The notes beneath the pieces are model-generated. The model worked only from the letters and a program-made list of their open reading frames with translations, was not told where the DNA came from and searched no databases. From the NCBI RefSeq assembly GCF_014200595.1, contig NZ_JACHCG010000004.1, positions 62,001-126,000 of the forward strand: DNA of 64,000 nucleotides, read 5' to 3'. The DNA comes from Pedobacter cryoconitis. GTDB lineage: Bacteria; Bacteroidota; Bacteroidia; Sphingobacteriales; Sphingobacteriaceae. A program made the translations under genes and the position numbers. Of this stretch, positions 33,697 through 43,119 are shown one piece after another (within the stretch, counting starts at the first letter, position 1; every line of letters begins with the position of its first letter).

Positions 33697-33704
33697 CAAA
33701 GATA
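33697..33704 (-). promoter_or_regulatory. Candidate -7 promoter element for trxA
   Basis: Reads TATCTTTG on the minus strand, an exact TAnnTTTG match, 20 bases before the trxA ATG. No well-placed -33 TTG was found. Confidence 0.5.
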
Positions 33705-33748
33705 TAATCAATTGTAATGCCACCATATTTTCTAGTGCCAAAATGACA

Positions 33749-36700
33749 TTAGTTCAACTTATAACTCACCACATTCAGCTCTTTCAGCTGTTCCAGAAAT
33801 GCGTTATCAGGATTGATTTTCAACGACTTAGAAGGAAGATCAAGCGAAACATTTTGTTCCCGGTCGTACACAACAAAATTCAATTGACAGTTTTGTTGTT
33901 CTGTATTCTCTTTGTTTTCTTCAATCATCGCCAGGATCTGAGTAATAATCTGATCATTAATTCCCTGGATTGGGATCTGTATGGTGATACATTTGGCCAG
34001 TTTATCTCTCAGATCCGATAAAAGGGCAATAGAAGTGATTTTAAACTCCCAATCTCCTTCTTTACGGAAGCGTTCTCCCACGCGGCCACGGATTTGCAGG
34101 AAATAACCATCAGTCATAAACTGCTTGAATTTCACAAAGTCTTCTCCAAATAAAGCCAGTTCACAACTGTCATTGTAATCTTCAAAAACAATAGTCCCAA
34201 AAGGTTTTCCGGTTTTAGTCATCCGTTGTGCAGAAATTACAACCAGCCCTCCGACTACTAATTCCCTGTTTTTTATTTGTTCAAACTCTGCCAATACGTC
34301 TTCATTTGTATCCCCCATCCGTATCTTATTAACTACAGCAAGGTGACGGACGTTGTGCTGACAGAATTCTTTCAGCTCTAATTTATAATTATCGAGTGGA
34401 TGTCCGCTCAGGAAAATCCCGATCGCATCTTTCTCGTATTTCAATCTGTCTATTAAAGTCCATTCCGCAGCTACTGGTAAAGTAGGCTCATTGATCATAT
34501 CAGCAACTGTACCACCAAAAAGCGAGGATTGTGCAGAAGATTCACTGTTCTGGAAATCATTGGAATATTTGATCAGCTTTTCAATACCGTTCAGCTTATC
34601 ATTAATCCCTACAAAGAAGAATTGTGCCCGGTGAAAACCGAAACTATCAAAAGCACCGCTATAAACGAAACTCTCATAGGCTTTCTTATTTACCGTCCGG
34701 GTATTGGAGCGTCTGGCAAAGTCATAAATACTGTTGTAAAATCCACCATTAGTCCGTTCTTCGATGATACTTTCTACAGCTTTCTCCCCTACTCCTTTAA
34801 TTCCGGAAAGTCCAAAACGTACTTCTCCCTGAGGATTTACGGAGAACTTCAAAATAGATTCATTCACATCCGGGCCAAGTACTCTTACGCCCATTTGTTT
34901 ACATTCTTCCATGAAAAAGGCCACCTGTTTAATATCACTCATATTATTCGTCAGTACCGCAGCCATATATTCTGCCGGGTAATGTGCTTTTAAATAAGCA
35001 GTCTGGTAAGCAATCCACGCGTAACAGGTAGAGTGAGATTTATTGAAGGCGTAAGAAGCGAATGCTTCCCAATCTTTCCATATCTTCTCTAAGGTAGCCG
35101 GGGCATGTCCTTTTTCTGCTGCCTGGGCAACAAATTTAGGTTTCATTTTATCCAGTACGTCTTTCTGTTTTTTACCCATCGCTTTACGCAATACGTCGGC
35201 CTCGCCTTTGGTAAAACCAGCAAGCTTTTGTGATAAAAGCATCACTTGCTCCTGATATACTGTGATACCATAGGTTTCTTTCAGGTACTCTTCGCAGGCA
35301 TCTAAGTCATACTTAATTTCTTCTTCACCGTTTTTCCTGCGGACGAAACTTGGAATATACTCCAGTGGCCCCGGACGGTACAATGCGTTCATGGCAATTA
35401 AATCTCCGAATACGGTAGGTTTTAATTCTTTCATGTACTTCTGCATACCGGTAGACTCATACTGGAAGATACCAATGGTTTCTCCACGCTGGAACAACTC
35501 ATAAGTCCTAACGTCGTCTATAGGGAATTCATCAGGGTCAAGCTGAATACCGGTTCTTAAACGGACCAGTTTAACGGTATCTTTAATCAGGGTCAGTGTT
35601 TTTAAGCCCAAAAAGTCCATTTTCAACAACCCGGCGCTTTCTACCACAGAGTTATCAAACTGGGTTACGTACAGATCGGAATCTTTGGCCATGGCCACGG
35701 GTACGTAGTTTGTAATATCATCCGGCGTAATAATTACCCCGCAGGCATGAATACCTGTATTCCGTAAAGAGCCTTCCAGGATCCTGGCCTGCTGTATAGT
35801 TTCTGCACTTAAACTTTTTGATTCGGCAAGATCTTTTAGTTCTACAACTTTTTCATATTCATCTGCACGTAAAGCACCTCTGAGTGCTTTTTCATCCAGG
35901 TTAAAGATCTTGGCCAGTTTTAAGTTAGGAATAAGTTTGGCTATTTTATCGGCTTCAAAGAGTGGCAGGTCTAATACGCGGGCTGTATCTTTAATAGATG
36001 ACTTAGCCGCCATTGTACCATAGGTGATAATCTGCGCTACCTGGTTTGAACCATATTTTTTGATCACGTAGTCCATAACGCGGCCCCTTCCCTCGTCATC
36101 AAAATCGATATCGATATCGGGCATGGATACACGGTCAGGATTCAGGAAACGCTCAAAAAGGAGATCGTATTTGATGGGGTCGATATTGGTAATCCACAAG
36201 CAGTAAGCCACTACAGATCCAGCAGCAGAACCACGGCCGGGACCTACAGATACATCCAGATTTCTGGCTTCCCTGATAAAATCCTGCACAATCAGGAAGT
36301 AACCGGGATAACCTGTTTTCTCGATGGTCTGAAGCTCAAAGTCCAGACGTTCTATAATTTCGGGAGTAAGTTCTCCGTATCTTTTCTCTGCCCCTACATA
36401 AGTAAGGTGACGTAAATATTTGTTCTCTCCTCTTTTCCCTGCATCATCTTCGTCTTCCTGCACTATAAACTGTTCAGGAATATCAAATTTAGGCAAGAGT
36501 ACTTCCCTGGCGAGCTTATAGATTGATATTTTGTCTACTATCTCCTGAATATTTAAAATTGCTTCCGGAAGATCCGCAAACAGTTTTTTCATCTCCTCTG
36601 AAGATTTGAAATAATATTCCTGGTTTGGTAAGCCGTAACGGTATCCACGGCCTCTGCCTATTGGTGTAGCCTGTTTCTCCGCATCCTTTACACACAGTAA

Positions 36701-38182
36701 AATATCATGTGCGTTGGCGTCCTTTTTATTGATATAATAGGTATTATTTGTCGCAATCAGCTTAATATCGTGCTTCTGAGCTAAGGAGATCAGCGTTTTA
36801 TTTACTACGGTTTCATCATCCTGATTATGGCGCATAATCTCCATGTAGAAGTCTGCACCGAATAATGATTTCCACCAGACCAGTGCTTCCTCAGCCTGGT
36901 TTTCACCCATATTCAGGATCTTACTGGCTATTTCACCATATAAGTTCCCTGAAAGGACAATGATATCTTCTTTATATTGTTCGATAACATTCCTATCGAT
37001 CCTCGGGATATAGTAAAATCCTTTGGTATAAGCGATAGAAGACATCTTGGCCAGGTTATGATAACCTGTTTTATTCTTAGCCAGCAGTACCATCTGGTAG
37101 CCGTTATCTTTACGGGATTTATCAAGGTGATTTTCACAGACAAAGAATTCACAGCCTACAATCGGCGTAATCGGCACTTCTGCGGGCTCTTCTCCTTTTT
37201 CTATGGCTGCATTATTTCTGGCTTCCACACCTTTGTTATGATTCAGCACCTGGTTCACAAAGTGAAAGGCACCCATCATATTGGCGTGGTCAGTCATCGC
37301 TACAGCTGGCATTTTATCGGCCGCTGCCGCTGCAATCAGACCTGGGATATTAATGGTAGACTGCAAAACTGAAAACTGCGTATGGTTATGCAGGTGGACA
37401 AATGTTGCATCTTTAAGTTCTTGCTGGTTGTCTTTCAGGTCTTGTTTTGACAGACCAGGGCCTTCAGCTTTAGCCTGTCTTTTTCTGATTTCATCAGAAG
37501 CAGCTTTAAGGTTAATGTGCTGGATGCCTGCACTTGGTATTACTGCCGGCTGACTGGCAATAAAGGAACGGATATACTCCTGATCAGCCTGAAGCTGTTC
37601 GGGCGTAAAAACTTCCATTTTTACTAACTGAAGGAAACAGCGCGTAGTCGCTTCCACATCTGCCGTTGCGTTGTGCGCTTCTGCAAATGGGACACCAAAT
37701 AAGTAACTGTGTAATTCGGTCAGTGTTGGCAGTTTGAACCTGCCTCCTCTACCACCAGGAATCTTTAATAAGTTGGCGGTAACTTCTGTACAGGTATCCA
37801 GAACGGGCATTTGAGCCATAGGGCTTTCGATACCCATCCGGTAAAATTCAGAACCCATGATATTGACGTCAAAGCCAATATTCTGTCCAACTACAAATTT
37901 AGCTTTGGATAGGGCAATGTTGAATTTCTCTAAGGCTTCACGGATATCAATACCTTGTTCTGCGGCCAATTCTGTAGAGATACCGTGGATACGTTCGGCA
38001 TCATATGGAATATTAAATCCATCGGGCCTGACCAGAAAGTCCTGATGTTCAACCAGGTTTCCTAACGCATCGTGCAACTGCCAGGCAATCTGAATACACC
38101 TTGGCCAATTGTTAGTATCGGATACGGGTGCATTGTAATTGGCAGGCAGACCTGTAGTTTCGGTATCAAAAATTAAATACAT
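33749..38182 (-). CDS. dnaE: DNA polymerase III alpha subunit with N-terminal proofreading exonuclease
   Basis: 1477 aa, longer than the usual ~1160-residue DnaE. Residues 1-190 form a DnaQ-like DEDDh exonuclease: DTETTG with Asp6 and Glu8, GQNIGFDVNIM, and HNATADVEATTRCF. The PHP domain begins near residue 268 (FVHLHNHTQFSVLQS) and keeps its HxH and TDHAN metal ligands. The polymerase core follows, with GPGRGSAAGS, catalytic MPDIDIDFDDEGRGRV and EQVMLLSQKLAGF. A helix-hairpin-helix (FGLSGIKGVGEKAVESI) and an OB-fold (VVGGLVVISAQRMTKTGKPFGTIVFED) are near the C-terminus. It is the replicative polymerase; the fused domain would supply proofreading in cis. The order differs from PolC, where the exonuclease lies inside the PHP domain. 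Confidence 0.95.
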   Translation of the reverse strand: MYLIFDTETTGLPANYNAPVSDTNNWPRCIQIAWQLHDALGNLVEHQDFLVRPDGFNIPYDAERIHGISTELAAEQGIDIREALEKFNIALSKAKFVVGQNIGFDVNIMGSEFYRMGIESPMAQMPVLDTCTEVTANLLKIPGGRGGRFKLPTLTELHSYLFGVPFAEAHNATADVEATTRCFLQLVKMEVFTPEQLQADQEYIRSFIASQPAVIPSAGIQHINLKAASDEIRKRQAKAEGPGLSKQDLKDNQQELKDATFVHLHNHTQFSVLQSTINIPGLIAAAAADKMPAVAMTDHANMMGAFHFVNQVLNHNKGVEARNNAAIEKGEEPAEVPITPIVGCEFFVCENHLDKSRKDNGYQMVLLAKNKTGYHNLAKMSSIAYTKGFYYIPRIDRNVIEQYKEDIIVLSGNLYGEIASKILNMGENQAEEALVWWKSLFGADFYMEIMRHNQDDETVVNKTLISLAQKHDIKLIATNNTYYINKKDANAHDILLCVKDAEKQATPIGRGRGYRYGLPNQEYYFKSSEEMKKLFADLPEAILNIQEIVDKISIYKLAREVLLPKFDIPEQFIVQEDEDDAGKRGENKYLRHLTYVGAEKRYGELTPEIIERLDFELQTIEKTGYPGYFLIVQDFIREARNLDVSVGPGRGSAAGSVVAYCLWITNIDPIKYDLLFERFLNPDRVSMPDIDIDFDDEGRGRVMDYVIKKYGSNQVAQIITYGTMAAKSSIKDTARVLDLPLFEADKIAKLIPNLKLAKIFNLDEKALRGALRADEYEKVVELKDLAESKSLSAETIQQARILEGSLRNTGIHACGVIITPDDITNYVPVAMAKDSDLYVTQFDNSVVESAGLLKMDFLGLKTLTLIKDTVKLVRLRTGIQLDPDEFPIDDVRTYELFQRGETIGIFQYESTGMQKYMKELKPTVFGDLIAMNALYRPGPLEYIPSFVRRKNGEEEIKYDLDACEEYLKETYGITVYQEQVMLLSQKLAGFTKGEADVLRKAMGKKQKDVLDKMKPKFVAQAAEKGHAPATLEKIWKDWEAFASYAFNKSHSTCYAWIAYQTAYLKAHYPAEYMAAVLTNNMSDIKQVAFFMEECKQMGVRVLGPDVNESILKFSVNPQGEVRFGLSGIKGVGEKAVESIIEERTNGGFYNSIYDFARRSNTRTVNKKAYESFVYSGAFDSFGFHRAQFFFVGINDKLNGIEKLIKYSNDFQNSESSAQSSLFGGTVADMINEPTLPVAAEWTLIDRLKYEKDAIGIFLSGHPLDNYKLELKEFCQHNVRHLAVVNKIRMGDTNEDVLAEFEQIKNRELVVGGLVVISAQRMTKTGKPFGTIVFEDYNDSCELALFGEDFVKFKQFMTDGYFLQIRGRVGERFRKEGDWEFKITSIALLSDLRDKLAKCITIQIPIQGINDQIITQILAMIEENKENTEQQNCQLNFVVYDREQNVSLDLPSKSLKINPDNAFLEQLKELNVVSYKLN

Positions 38183-38298
38183 AGAAGGGTAATTATGAAT
38201 CCCTGTTCTCTGGGTACTATCCCTCGAACAAAGCGAGGTACAAAATTACGTTTTTTTAAGAAGCGGCTGAAATTTACCTGATAAAATTGTTGTTCGCT

Positions 38299-38787
38299 TT
38301 AAGAAGATTGTGCCTGACTCTTAGGGGCTGCCGGCTTATGTTCCTGTGAGACAAGCTTTGAGGTATTGTAACCTTTTTGCTCACATCGCTCTATAATTTC
38401 ACTCAGCAGTTCATCGGCCATTTCCGGCCTGCGGGAAAGGATGGAAAGGTGTTTATGTTTAGGGTGCCCGACAACAACATAGGAGTAATCTTCGGCAAGT
38501 TCAATAATCCAGTAATCAACTTTTAATGGCCATACAAATTGTGCTTTAAGTTGTGCATTACTGGTTCCGCGGACCACAATCAGCTTCGAGCGGACATATT
38601 TGGTGCTTTCGTCCGGGGGTAATTTATAAGTAGTAAAAACAGCATAATAACCATCAGGATGTATCACATACGTCTCCGTAGTTTCATGCCAGTTTTTGTC
38701 CATAAAGGTGGGTATTGAGCATAGTGAATACCATTTACCTGCGTAAGACATTATATCAACTTTTTCAACAGGTTTATTCTCTAACAT
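38299..38787 (-). CDS. Lipocalin family protein (Blc-like) without signal peptide
   Basis: 162 aa. The lipocalin start motif GKWY is at residues 17-20 (YAGKWYSLCSIPTFMDKNW). Strands such as TYVIHPDGYYAVFTTY and KAQFVWPLKVDYWIIELAEDYSYVVVGHP, then LSILSRRPEMADELLSEIIERC, match the bacterial lipocalin Blc. Blc is normally an outer-membrane lipoprotein, but no signal peptide or lipobox is visible here. The protein is therefore either cytoplasmic or starts upstream of the Met chosen. It stands alone, 116 bases from dnaE. Confidence 0.85.
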   Translation of the reverse strand: MLENKPVEKVDIMSYAGKWYSLCSIPTFMDKNWHETTETYVIHPDGYYAVFTTYKLPPDESTKYVRSKLIVVRGTSNAQLKAQFVWPLKVDYWIIELAEDYSYVVVGHPKHKHLSILSRRPEMADELLSEIIERCEQKGYNTSKLVSQEHKPAAPKSQAQSS

Positions 38788-39018
38788 AGCGTTCCCTTAT
38801 TTTTAATATGGTAAGAATATCTGTTCAGATTTATTTATCAAAATCAATTTACAAATCTAAACAGACGTTAAGCAAATGTAAATTCTTTCTCATAAAACCA
38901 AGAAGGTCTGATAAAGTTTTAAAAAGGATATTTAAAGATTTTCTGATAATGCCTTAAATTTTATAACTTGGGCAGGAAGATCTAATGAAGATTTTATTAC
39001 AATTTAAAAATTGAATCC

Positions 39019-39957
39019 ATGAAGATAACAGTTGTTGGTGCAGGAGCAGTTGGTGCGACTTGCGCAGATAATATTGCTAGAAAAGAGTTAGCTGAAGAAT
39101 TAGTTTTATTAGATATCAAAGAAGGTTTTGCTGAAGGCAAAGCGATAGATATGATGCAGACTGCTGCATTGTTAGGTTTTAACACGAAAATTACCGGGGT
39201 AACAAATGATTATAGCCAGACCGCAGGTTCTGCTGTTGCTGTAATTACTTCTGGTTTGCCGCGTAAACCGGGAATGACCCGCGAAGAGCTGATTGGCATC
39301 AATGCGGGTATTGTTAAAGGTGTTGCAGAAAATATATTAAAGTTCTCTCCGGATGCAATCATCATCGTGATCAGTAATCCAATGGATACCATGACTTACT
39401 TAGCGCTTAAATCTTTGGGACTGCCTAAAAACAGGATCATCGGTATGGGTGGTACTTTAGATAGTGCAAGGTTTAAATATTACCTGAGTGTAGCGTTAAA
39501 CTGCAATTCAAATGATCTGCAAGGGTTTGTAATTGGTGGACATGGTGATACGACAATGATCCCGTTAACACGTTATGCGACTTACCAGAGTTTACCGGTA
39601 AAGGATATTTTATCTGCTGAAGTACTGGCTAAGGTTGCTGCTGATACCATGGTAGGCGGAGCGACATTAACTGGCTTATTGGGAACTTCGGCATGGTATG
39701 CACCTGGTGCTGCCGGTGCTGCACTGGTAGAGAGTATCGTTCGTGATGAAAAGAAACTGTTTACTTGCTGTGTTGCCCTTGATGGAGAATATGGACAAAA
39801 TGATATTTGTTTGGGTGTACCTGTAATTGTTGGCCGTAATGGCTGGGAAAAGATTATAGATTATAACCTGAATGAGGAAGAAAAAACAGCTTTCAATAAA
39901 AGTGCTGATGCGGTGAGAGCAATGAATAATGTGCTTAAAGAAATGAAGCTTATTTAA
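39019..39957 (+). CDS. mdh: Malate dehydrogenase
   Basis: 312 aa. It interconverts malate and oxaloacetate with NAD+ in the TCA cycle. The nucleotide-binding GAGAVG is at residues 7-12, the substrate loop reads GLPRKPGMTREELIGIN, and NPMD plus GGHGDTTMIP (catalytic His) follow. The layout is that of the LDH-like MDH group typical of Bacteroidota. The stop codon overlaps the start of the next gene by one base (TAATG). Confidence 0.96.
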   Translation: MKITVVGAGAVGATCADNIARKELAEELVLLDIKEGFAEGKAIDMMQTAALLGFNTKITGVTNDYSQTAGSAVAVITSGLPRKPGMTREELIGINAGIVKGVAENILKFSPDAIIIVISNPMDTMTYLALKSLGLPKNRIIGMGGTLDSARFKYYLSVALNCNSNDLQGFVIGGHGDTTMIPLTRYATYQSLPVKDILSAEVLAKVAADTMVGGATLTGLLGTSAWYAPGAAGAALVESIVRDEKKLFTCCVALDGEYGQNDICLGVPVIVGRNGWEKIIDYNLNEEEKTAFNKSADAVRAMNNVLKEMKLI

Positions 39958-40394
39958 TGCGTACTGTTACAGTCCCTCTTACTTTAATAAACTTAAATGA
40001 TGACGGTTTCCACCTCCTGGTGGAAATCGTTGTTTTTGGTGAAAAACATTGGGCCGTGGTAGATACCGGGGCTTCAAGATCAGTATTCAATAAGACCTTT
40101 ATTGAACAGTATAGTGATGCTGTGACCGGCCAGGGGGAAGAAGAAACCAATGCGACTACACTGTTTACGACTTCAAGTACGATACAGGCAGTGATCCCGA
40201 AATTAAAAATCGGTAAACTGATTATTAAATCTTATGCTGCGGTAGCGCTGGATCTGGAAACTGTAAATGATGCTTATGAATTAATGGGGCACCCCCGGAT
40301 TATAGCGATTATTGGCAGTGATATCTTCCTTAAATATCACGCTAAGATCAATTACAAAAAGCTGAAAATTCTATTTTCTGCTAAACCAGGCTAA
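39957..40394 (+). CDS. Retropepsin-like aspartic protease domain protein
   Basis: 145 aa, cytoplasmic, single domain. The active-site motif VVDTGASRSVF has Asp36-Thr-Gly, and the C-terminal IAIIGSDIFLKYHAKINYKKLKILF matches the closing strand pattern (G-x-D-F/I-L) of retropepsin-type folds. Like viral retropepsins, it would need to form a dimer to be active. The start overlaps the mdh stop by one base, implying translational coupling. Its biological substrate is unknown. Confidence 0.82.
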   Translation: MRTVTVPLTLINLNDDGFHLLVEIVVFGEKHWAVVDTGASRSVFNKTFIEQYSDAVTGQGEEETNATTLFTTSSTIQAVIPKLKIGKLIIKSYAAVALDLETVNDAYELMGHPRIIAIIGSDIFLKYHAKINYKKLKILFSAKPG

Positions 40395-40411
40395 TTTACA
40401 ATCAATCTGCT

Positions 40412-40419
40412 TAAATTTG
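40412..40419 (+). promoter_or_regulatory. Candidate -7 element for the two-component system
   Basis: TAAATTTG matches TAnnTTTG, 21 bases before the response-regulator start. Confidence 0.45.
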
Positions 40420-40440
40420 CCCTGATAAAAATATCTGCTT

Positions 40441-41130
40441 ATGAAACTCCTTATTGTTGAAGACGAGCCTAATGTGGTGTCAGTTTTGAAAAGAGGGTTA
40501 AGCAGTGAAGGCTTTGAGCTGAGTGTGGCACCTGATGGATTTATTGCGCTGGAAATGGTTTCAGCACATTCCTTTGCATTGATTATACTGGATATTATGC
40601 TTCCGGGAATCAATGGTCTTGACCTGTGTAAGCAGATCAAAAAGAATCATCCGCAAATCCCTATTATTATGCTGACTGCATTAAGCAGTACAGAGAATAT
40701 CGTTACAGGGCTTGACAATGGCGCTGATGATTACCTGGTGAAACCTTTTAAAATTGCTGAGCTGAGTGCGAGAATCCGCATGTTATTAAGGCGGCATGCC
40801 GGCGGTCTTCAGCAGGCAGATGAGATCATTACCATTGGCGATTTACAGGTCAATATTTCCGGTAAAACAGTGACCAGGGCTAATCAGGAAATCACATTAA
40901 CGGCAACTGAATACCGCCTGCTTCAGTTTTTTGCAAGAAACAAGAATAAAACTTTGTCCAGAATAGATATTTTGGAGAATGTCTGGGATATTGATTTTAA
41001 TATGGGTACAAACGTAGTTGATGTTTATGTCAATTACCTGAGAAAGAAAATAGACAAGGGCTTTAGCACTACGCTGCTGCATACGGTTGTCGGATTAGGC
41101 TACCTGTTAAAAGAAAAATCATTGTCATGA
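40441..41130 (+). CDS. OmpR-family response regulator
   Basis: 229 aa. The receiver domain has acidic residues Glu7-Asp8, phosphoacceptor Asp51 (LIILDIMLPG), Thr79 and Lys101 (YLVKPF). The winged-helix DNA-binding domain occupies residues about 130-225 (LTATEYRLLQFFARNKNKTLSRIDILENVWD, then VDVYVNYLRKKID). It overlaps the sensor kinase gene by 4 bases (ATGA). A pair of 11-bp-spaced direct repeats just beyond the kinase gene is a plausible binding site. Confidence 0.94.
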   Translation: MKLLIVEDEPNVVSVLKRGLSSEGFELSVAPDGFIALEMVSAHSFALIILDIMLPGINGLDLCKQIKKNHPQIPIIMLTALSSTENIVTGLDNGADDYLVKPFKIAELSARIRMLLRRHAGGLQQADEIITIGDLQVNISGKTVTRANQEITLTATEYRLLQFFARNKNKTLSRIDILENVWDIDFNMGTNVVDVYVNYLRKKIDKGFSTTLLHTVVGLGYLLKEKSLS

Positions 41131-42491
41131 ATTTAAATACCCGCATCACTTTCTTGTTTGCTATTTTATCTGCAATTATCATCTCTTTATTGAGTGGATT
41201 TGTGTGGTATTTTGCGAATGAGTTTGCTTTTGAAGATTTCTACAAGAGATTGGAAGCGCGGGTAAACATTGCGAGTCAGATCAAGGCTTCGGCGGGAACA
41301 AATACTTTTGAATATAGAGAGGTACGCCAAAAGTACCTGGAACGGCTTCCTCAGGAAGAGGAACAGGTATTTGTTGCAGATAAAGCCGGCAAAATGGCTT
41401 TTGAAAAAAAGGTACGTCTTCCTGCCAGCTTCTATAAGAATATTGAATCGGGTATGATGGCCCGTTACCGCAATGAAAATGTATTTTATGCGGGTAAGTA
41501 CTTCAAAAATGGACTGAATGGCTATATCGTTATTATTTCTGCGAAAGATCCTTATGGGTACAGAGAGCTTAAAGATTTACAGAAAATCCTGTTTGCAGGA
41601 TTCTTCCTTTCAGTCGCCTTATCGTACTTTGTAGGGAGAAAATTCTCTGACTTCACTTTTAAACCGATCAGAGAGTTAATTAAAAAGGCGAAAGGGATCA
41701 GTGCAGAGAATTTACACCAGCGCCTGCCACCTATTAAAGGAAATGATGAAATCGCAGAGATTTCACAGACTTTTAATGATATGCTGGACAGGCTGGAAAC
41801 CGCTTTCGAAACACAGAATAACTTTATCAGCAATGCTTCTCATGAGTTAAGAACACCATTAACGATCATCAGCGGAGAAGCTGAATTAACAATTGCCAGG
41901 GATGGTCACCGGGATCCCGGGCTTCAGAAATCTTTAGCAACGATACAGGCAGAGTCCGAAAGGTTGGAAAATATATTGACAAGTTTATTAAGTTTAGCAC
42001 AGTCCGGTTTTGATGGGGAGAAACAGCGTTGGGAAGAAATCCGGCTGGATGAACTGATCTGGGATGTCAAAGCTTCTATTGATCTGATCAATCCGGAAAA
42101 TAAAATTCAGGTGGATTTCTCTAAGCTTCCGGAAAATCCGGAGAGCATTAATTTAAATGGGAACCTGAACCTGATTAAGCTGGCCGTAACCAATATTGTA
42201 AACAACGCTTGTAAGTATTCTGATAACAGAGTGGTTGAAGTTGGTTTATCGGTTACGCGTACCAATATCGTGATCAGTGTGAAGGATCAGGGGATTGGTA
42301 TTCCTGAGGATGAACTACAACATGTGTTTGAACCTTTTTTCCGTGCTTCCAATACGACTGATTATAACGGATATGGTGTCGGCCTGCCTTTATCATTAAA
42401 TATTATCCGTTTGCATAAGGGAAGTATTGCTATTAAAACTGTCCAGGAATCCGGGACTGAAATGAGCATTTTACTTCCCCGTTCGCGCTAA
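41127..42491 (+). CDS. Sensor histidine kinase
   Basis: 454 aa. A first membrane helix at residues 8-30 and a second at about 153-170 enclose a periplasmic sensor region of about 120 residues. A HAMP domain follows (FKPIRELIKKAKGISAENLHQRL). The HisKA domain has phosphoacceptor His239 in ISNASHELRTPL. The ATPase domain is complete, with NIVNNACKYS (N box), VKDQGIGIPEDEL and GYGVGLPLSL (G boxes). It pairs with the overlapping upstream regulator. The signal is not known. Confidence 0.94.
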   Translation: MNLNTRITFLFAILSAIIISLLSGFVWYFANEFAFEDFYKRLEARVNIASQIKASAGTNTFEYREVRQKYLERLPQEEEQVFVADKAGKMAFEKKVRLPASFYKNIESGMMARYRNENVFYAGKYFKNGLNGYIVIISAKDPYGYRELKDLQKILFAGFFLSVALSYFVGRKFSDFTFKPIRELIKKAKGISAENLHQRLPPIKGNDEIAEISQTFNDMLDRLETAFETQNNFISNASHELRTPLTIISGEAELTIARDGHRDPGLQKSLATIQAESERLENILTSLLSLAQSGFDGEKQRWEEIRLDELIWDVKASIDLINPENKIQVDFSKLPENPESINLNGNLNLIKLAVTNIVNNACKYSDNRVVEVGLSVTRTNIVISVKDQGIGIPEDELQHVFEPFFRASNTTDYNGYGVGLPLSLNIIRLHKGSIAIKTVQESGTEMSILLPRSR

Positions 42492-42518
42492 TCAATGCGC
42501 TTATAACTATTCCTGCAA

Positions 42519-42576
42519 TTCTAATCCCGTTCTAATCTCACTCTTATACGGCTGTAATGTCCGGGCTGTACTATTG
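42519..42576 (+). promoter_or_regulatory. Tandem 11-bp direct repeats with promoter-like box upstream of usp/bestrophin
   Basis: TTCTAATC occurs at 42519-42526 and again at 42530-42537, exactly 11 bases apart, with a weaker third unit at 42541-42548. About 20 bases later is TACTATTG (42569-42576), one mismatch from TAnnTTTG. Spacing near one helical turn is typical of OmpR-family regulator sites. Confidence 0.45.
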
Positions 42577-42603
42577 TATCATTAACTAATCAAAAGATAC
42601 AAT

Positions 42604-43095
42604 ATGAAAACAGTCTTAATTCCTACAGATTTCAACGAAAATTCAGTTTATCTCTCAGAGAACATACTGAAAAATTTCAAAGATGAGCCGATCAGGATTT
42701 TATTCTTTCATGCTTATAAACTGACAGATTCTATCTCTGATTTATTAATGCTTTCCCGAAGAAGTACTGAGTATGGGCAAATTCCCGAATCTTTCCATAG
42801 CGCGTGTTATGATTTCAAAAAAACGCATCAGGCTCAGATAGACACTATAGGTGTAGAATATTTTTACGGAAGTACAATGGCTGCTTTCAGAAATTTTGCC
42901 GAAGCACATGAGGTAGATTTCATCTATTGTCCTGAAACCTACAGCTTCCGTCAGATATCAAAGTATAGCATCAATCCTGATGTATTCTTAAATAAATCGG
43001 GTATCCCGATACTTAAGGTTATTCAGGAAGATGAAGCACCTGTAAAAAGAAAGAAAGCAATTGCGCTGGAGCATGAAGTTGCTCAGCTTGTCTAG
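42604..43095 (+). CDS. Universal stress protein-like protein
   Basis: 163 aa, cytoplasmic. The start KTVLIPTDFNENSVYLSENILK and the later IPILKVIQEDE match the UspA fold. The ATP-binding G-x2-G-x9-G(S/T) motif is not clearly present, so it may be a non-nucleotide-binding member. It is probably the first gene of a two-gene unit with the bestrophin-like gene 24 bases downstream. Confidence 0.78.
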   Translation: MKTVLIPTDFNENSVYLSENILKNFKDEPIRILFFHAYKLTDSISDLLMLSRRSTEYGQIPESFHSACYDFKKTHQAQIDTIGVEYFYGSTMAAFRNFAEAHEVDFIYCPETYSFRQISKYSINPDVFLNKSGIPILKVIQEDEAPVKRKKAIALEHEVAQLV

Positions 43096-43119
43096 TTATG
43101 ACCTTTTAAAACACATTAT

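Noticed and set aside
34529..34993. 154-codon open frame opposite dnaE
   Set aside because: It is antisense to dnaE, with no signal peptide or domain; judged a shadow frame.
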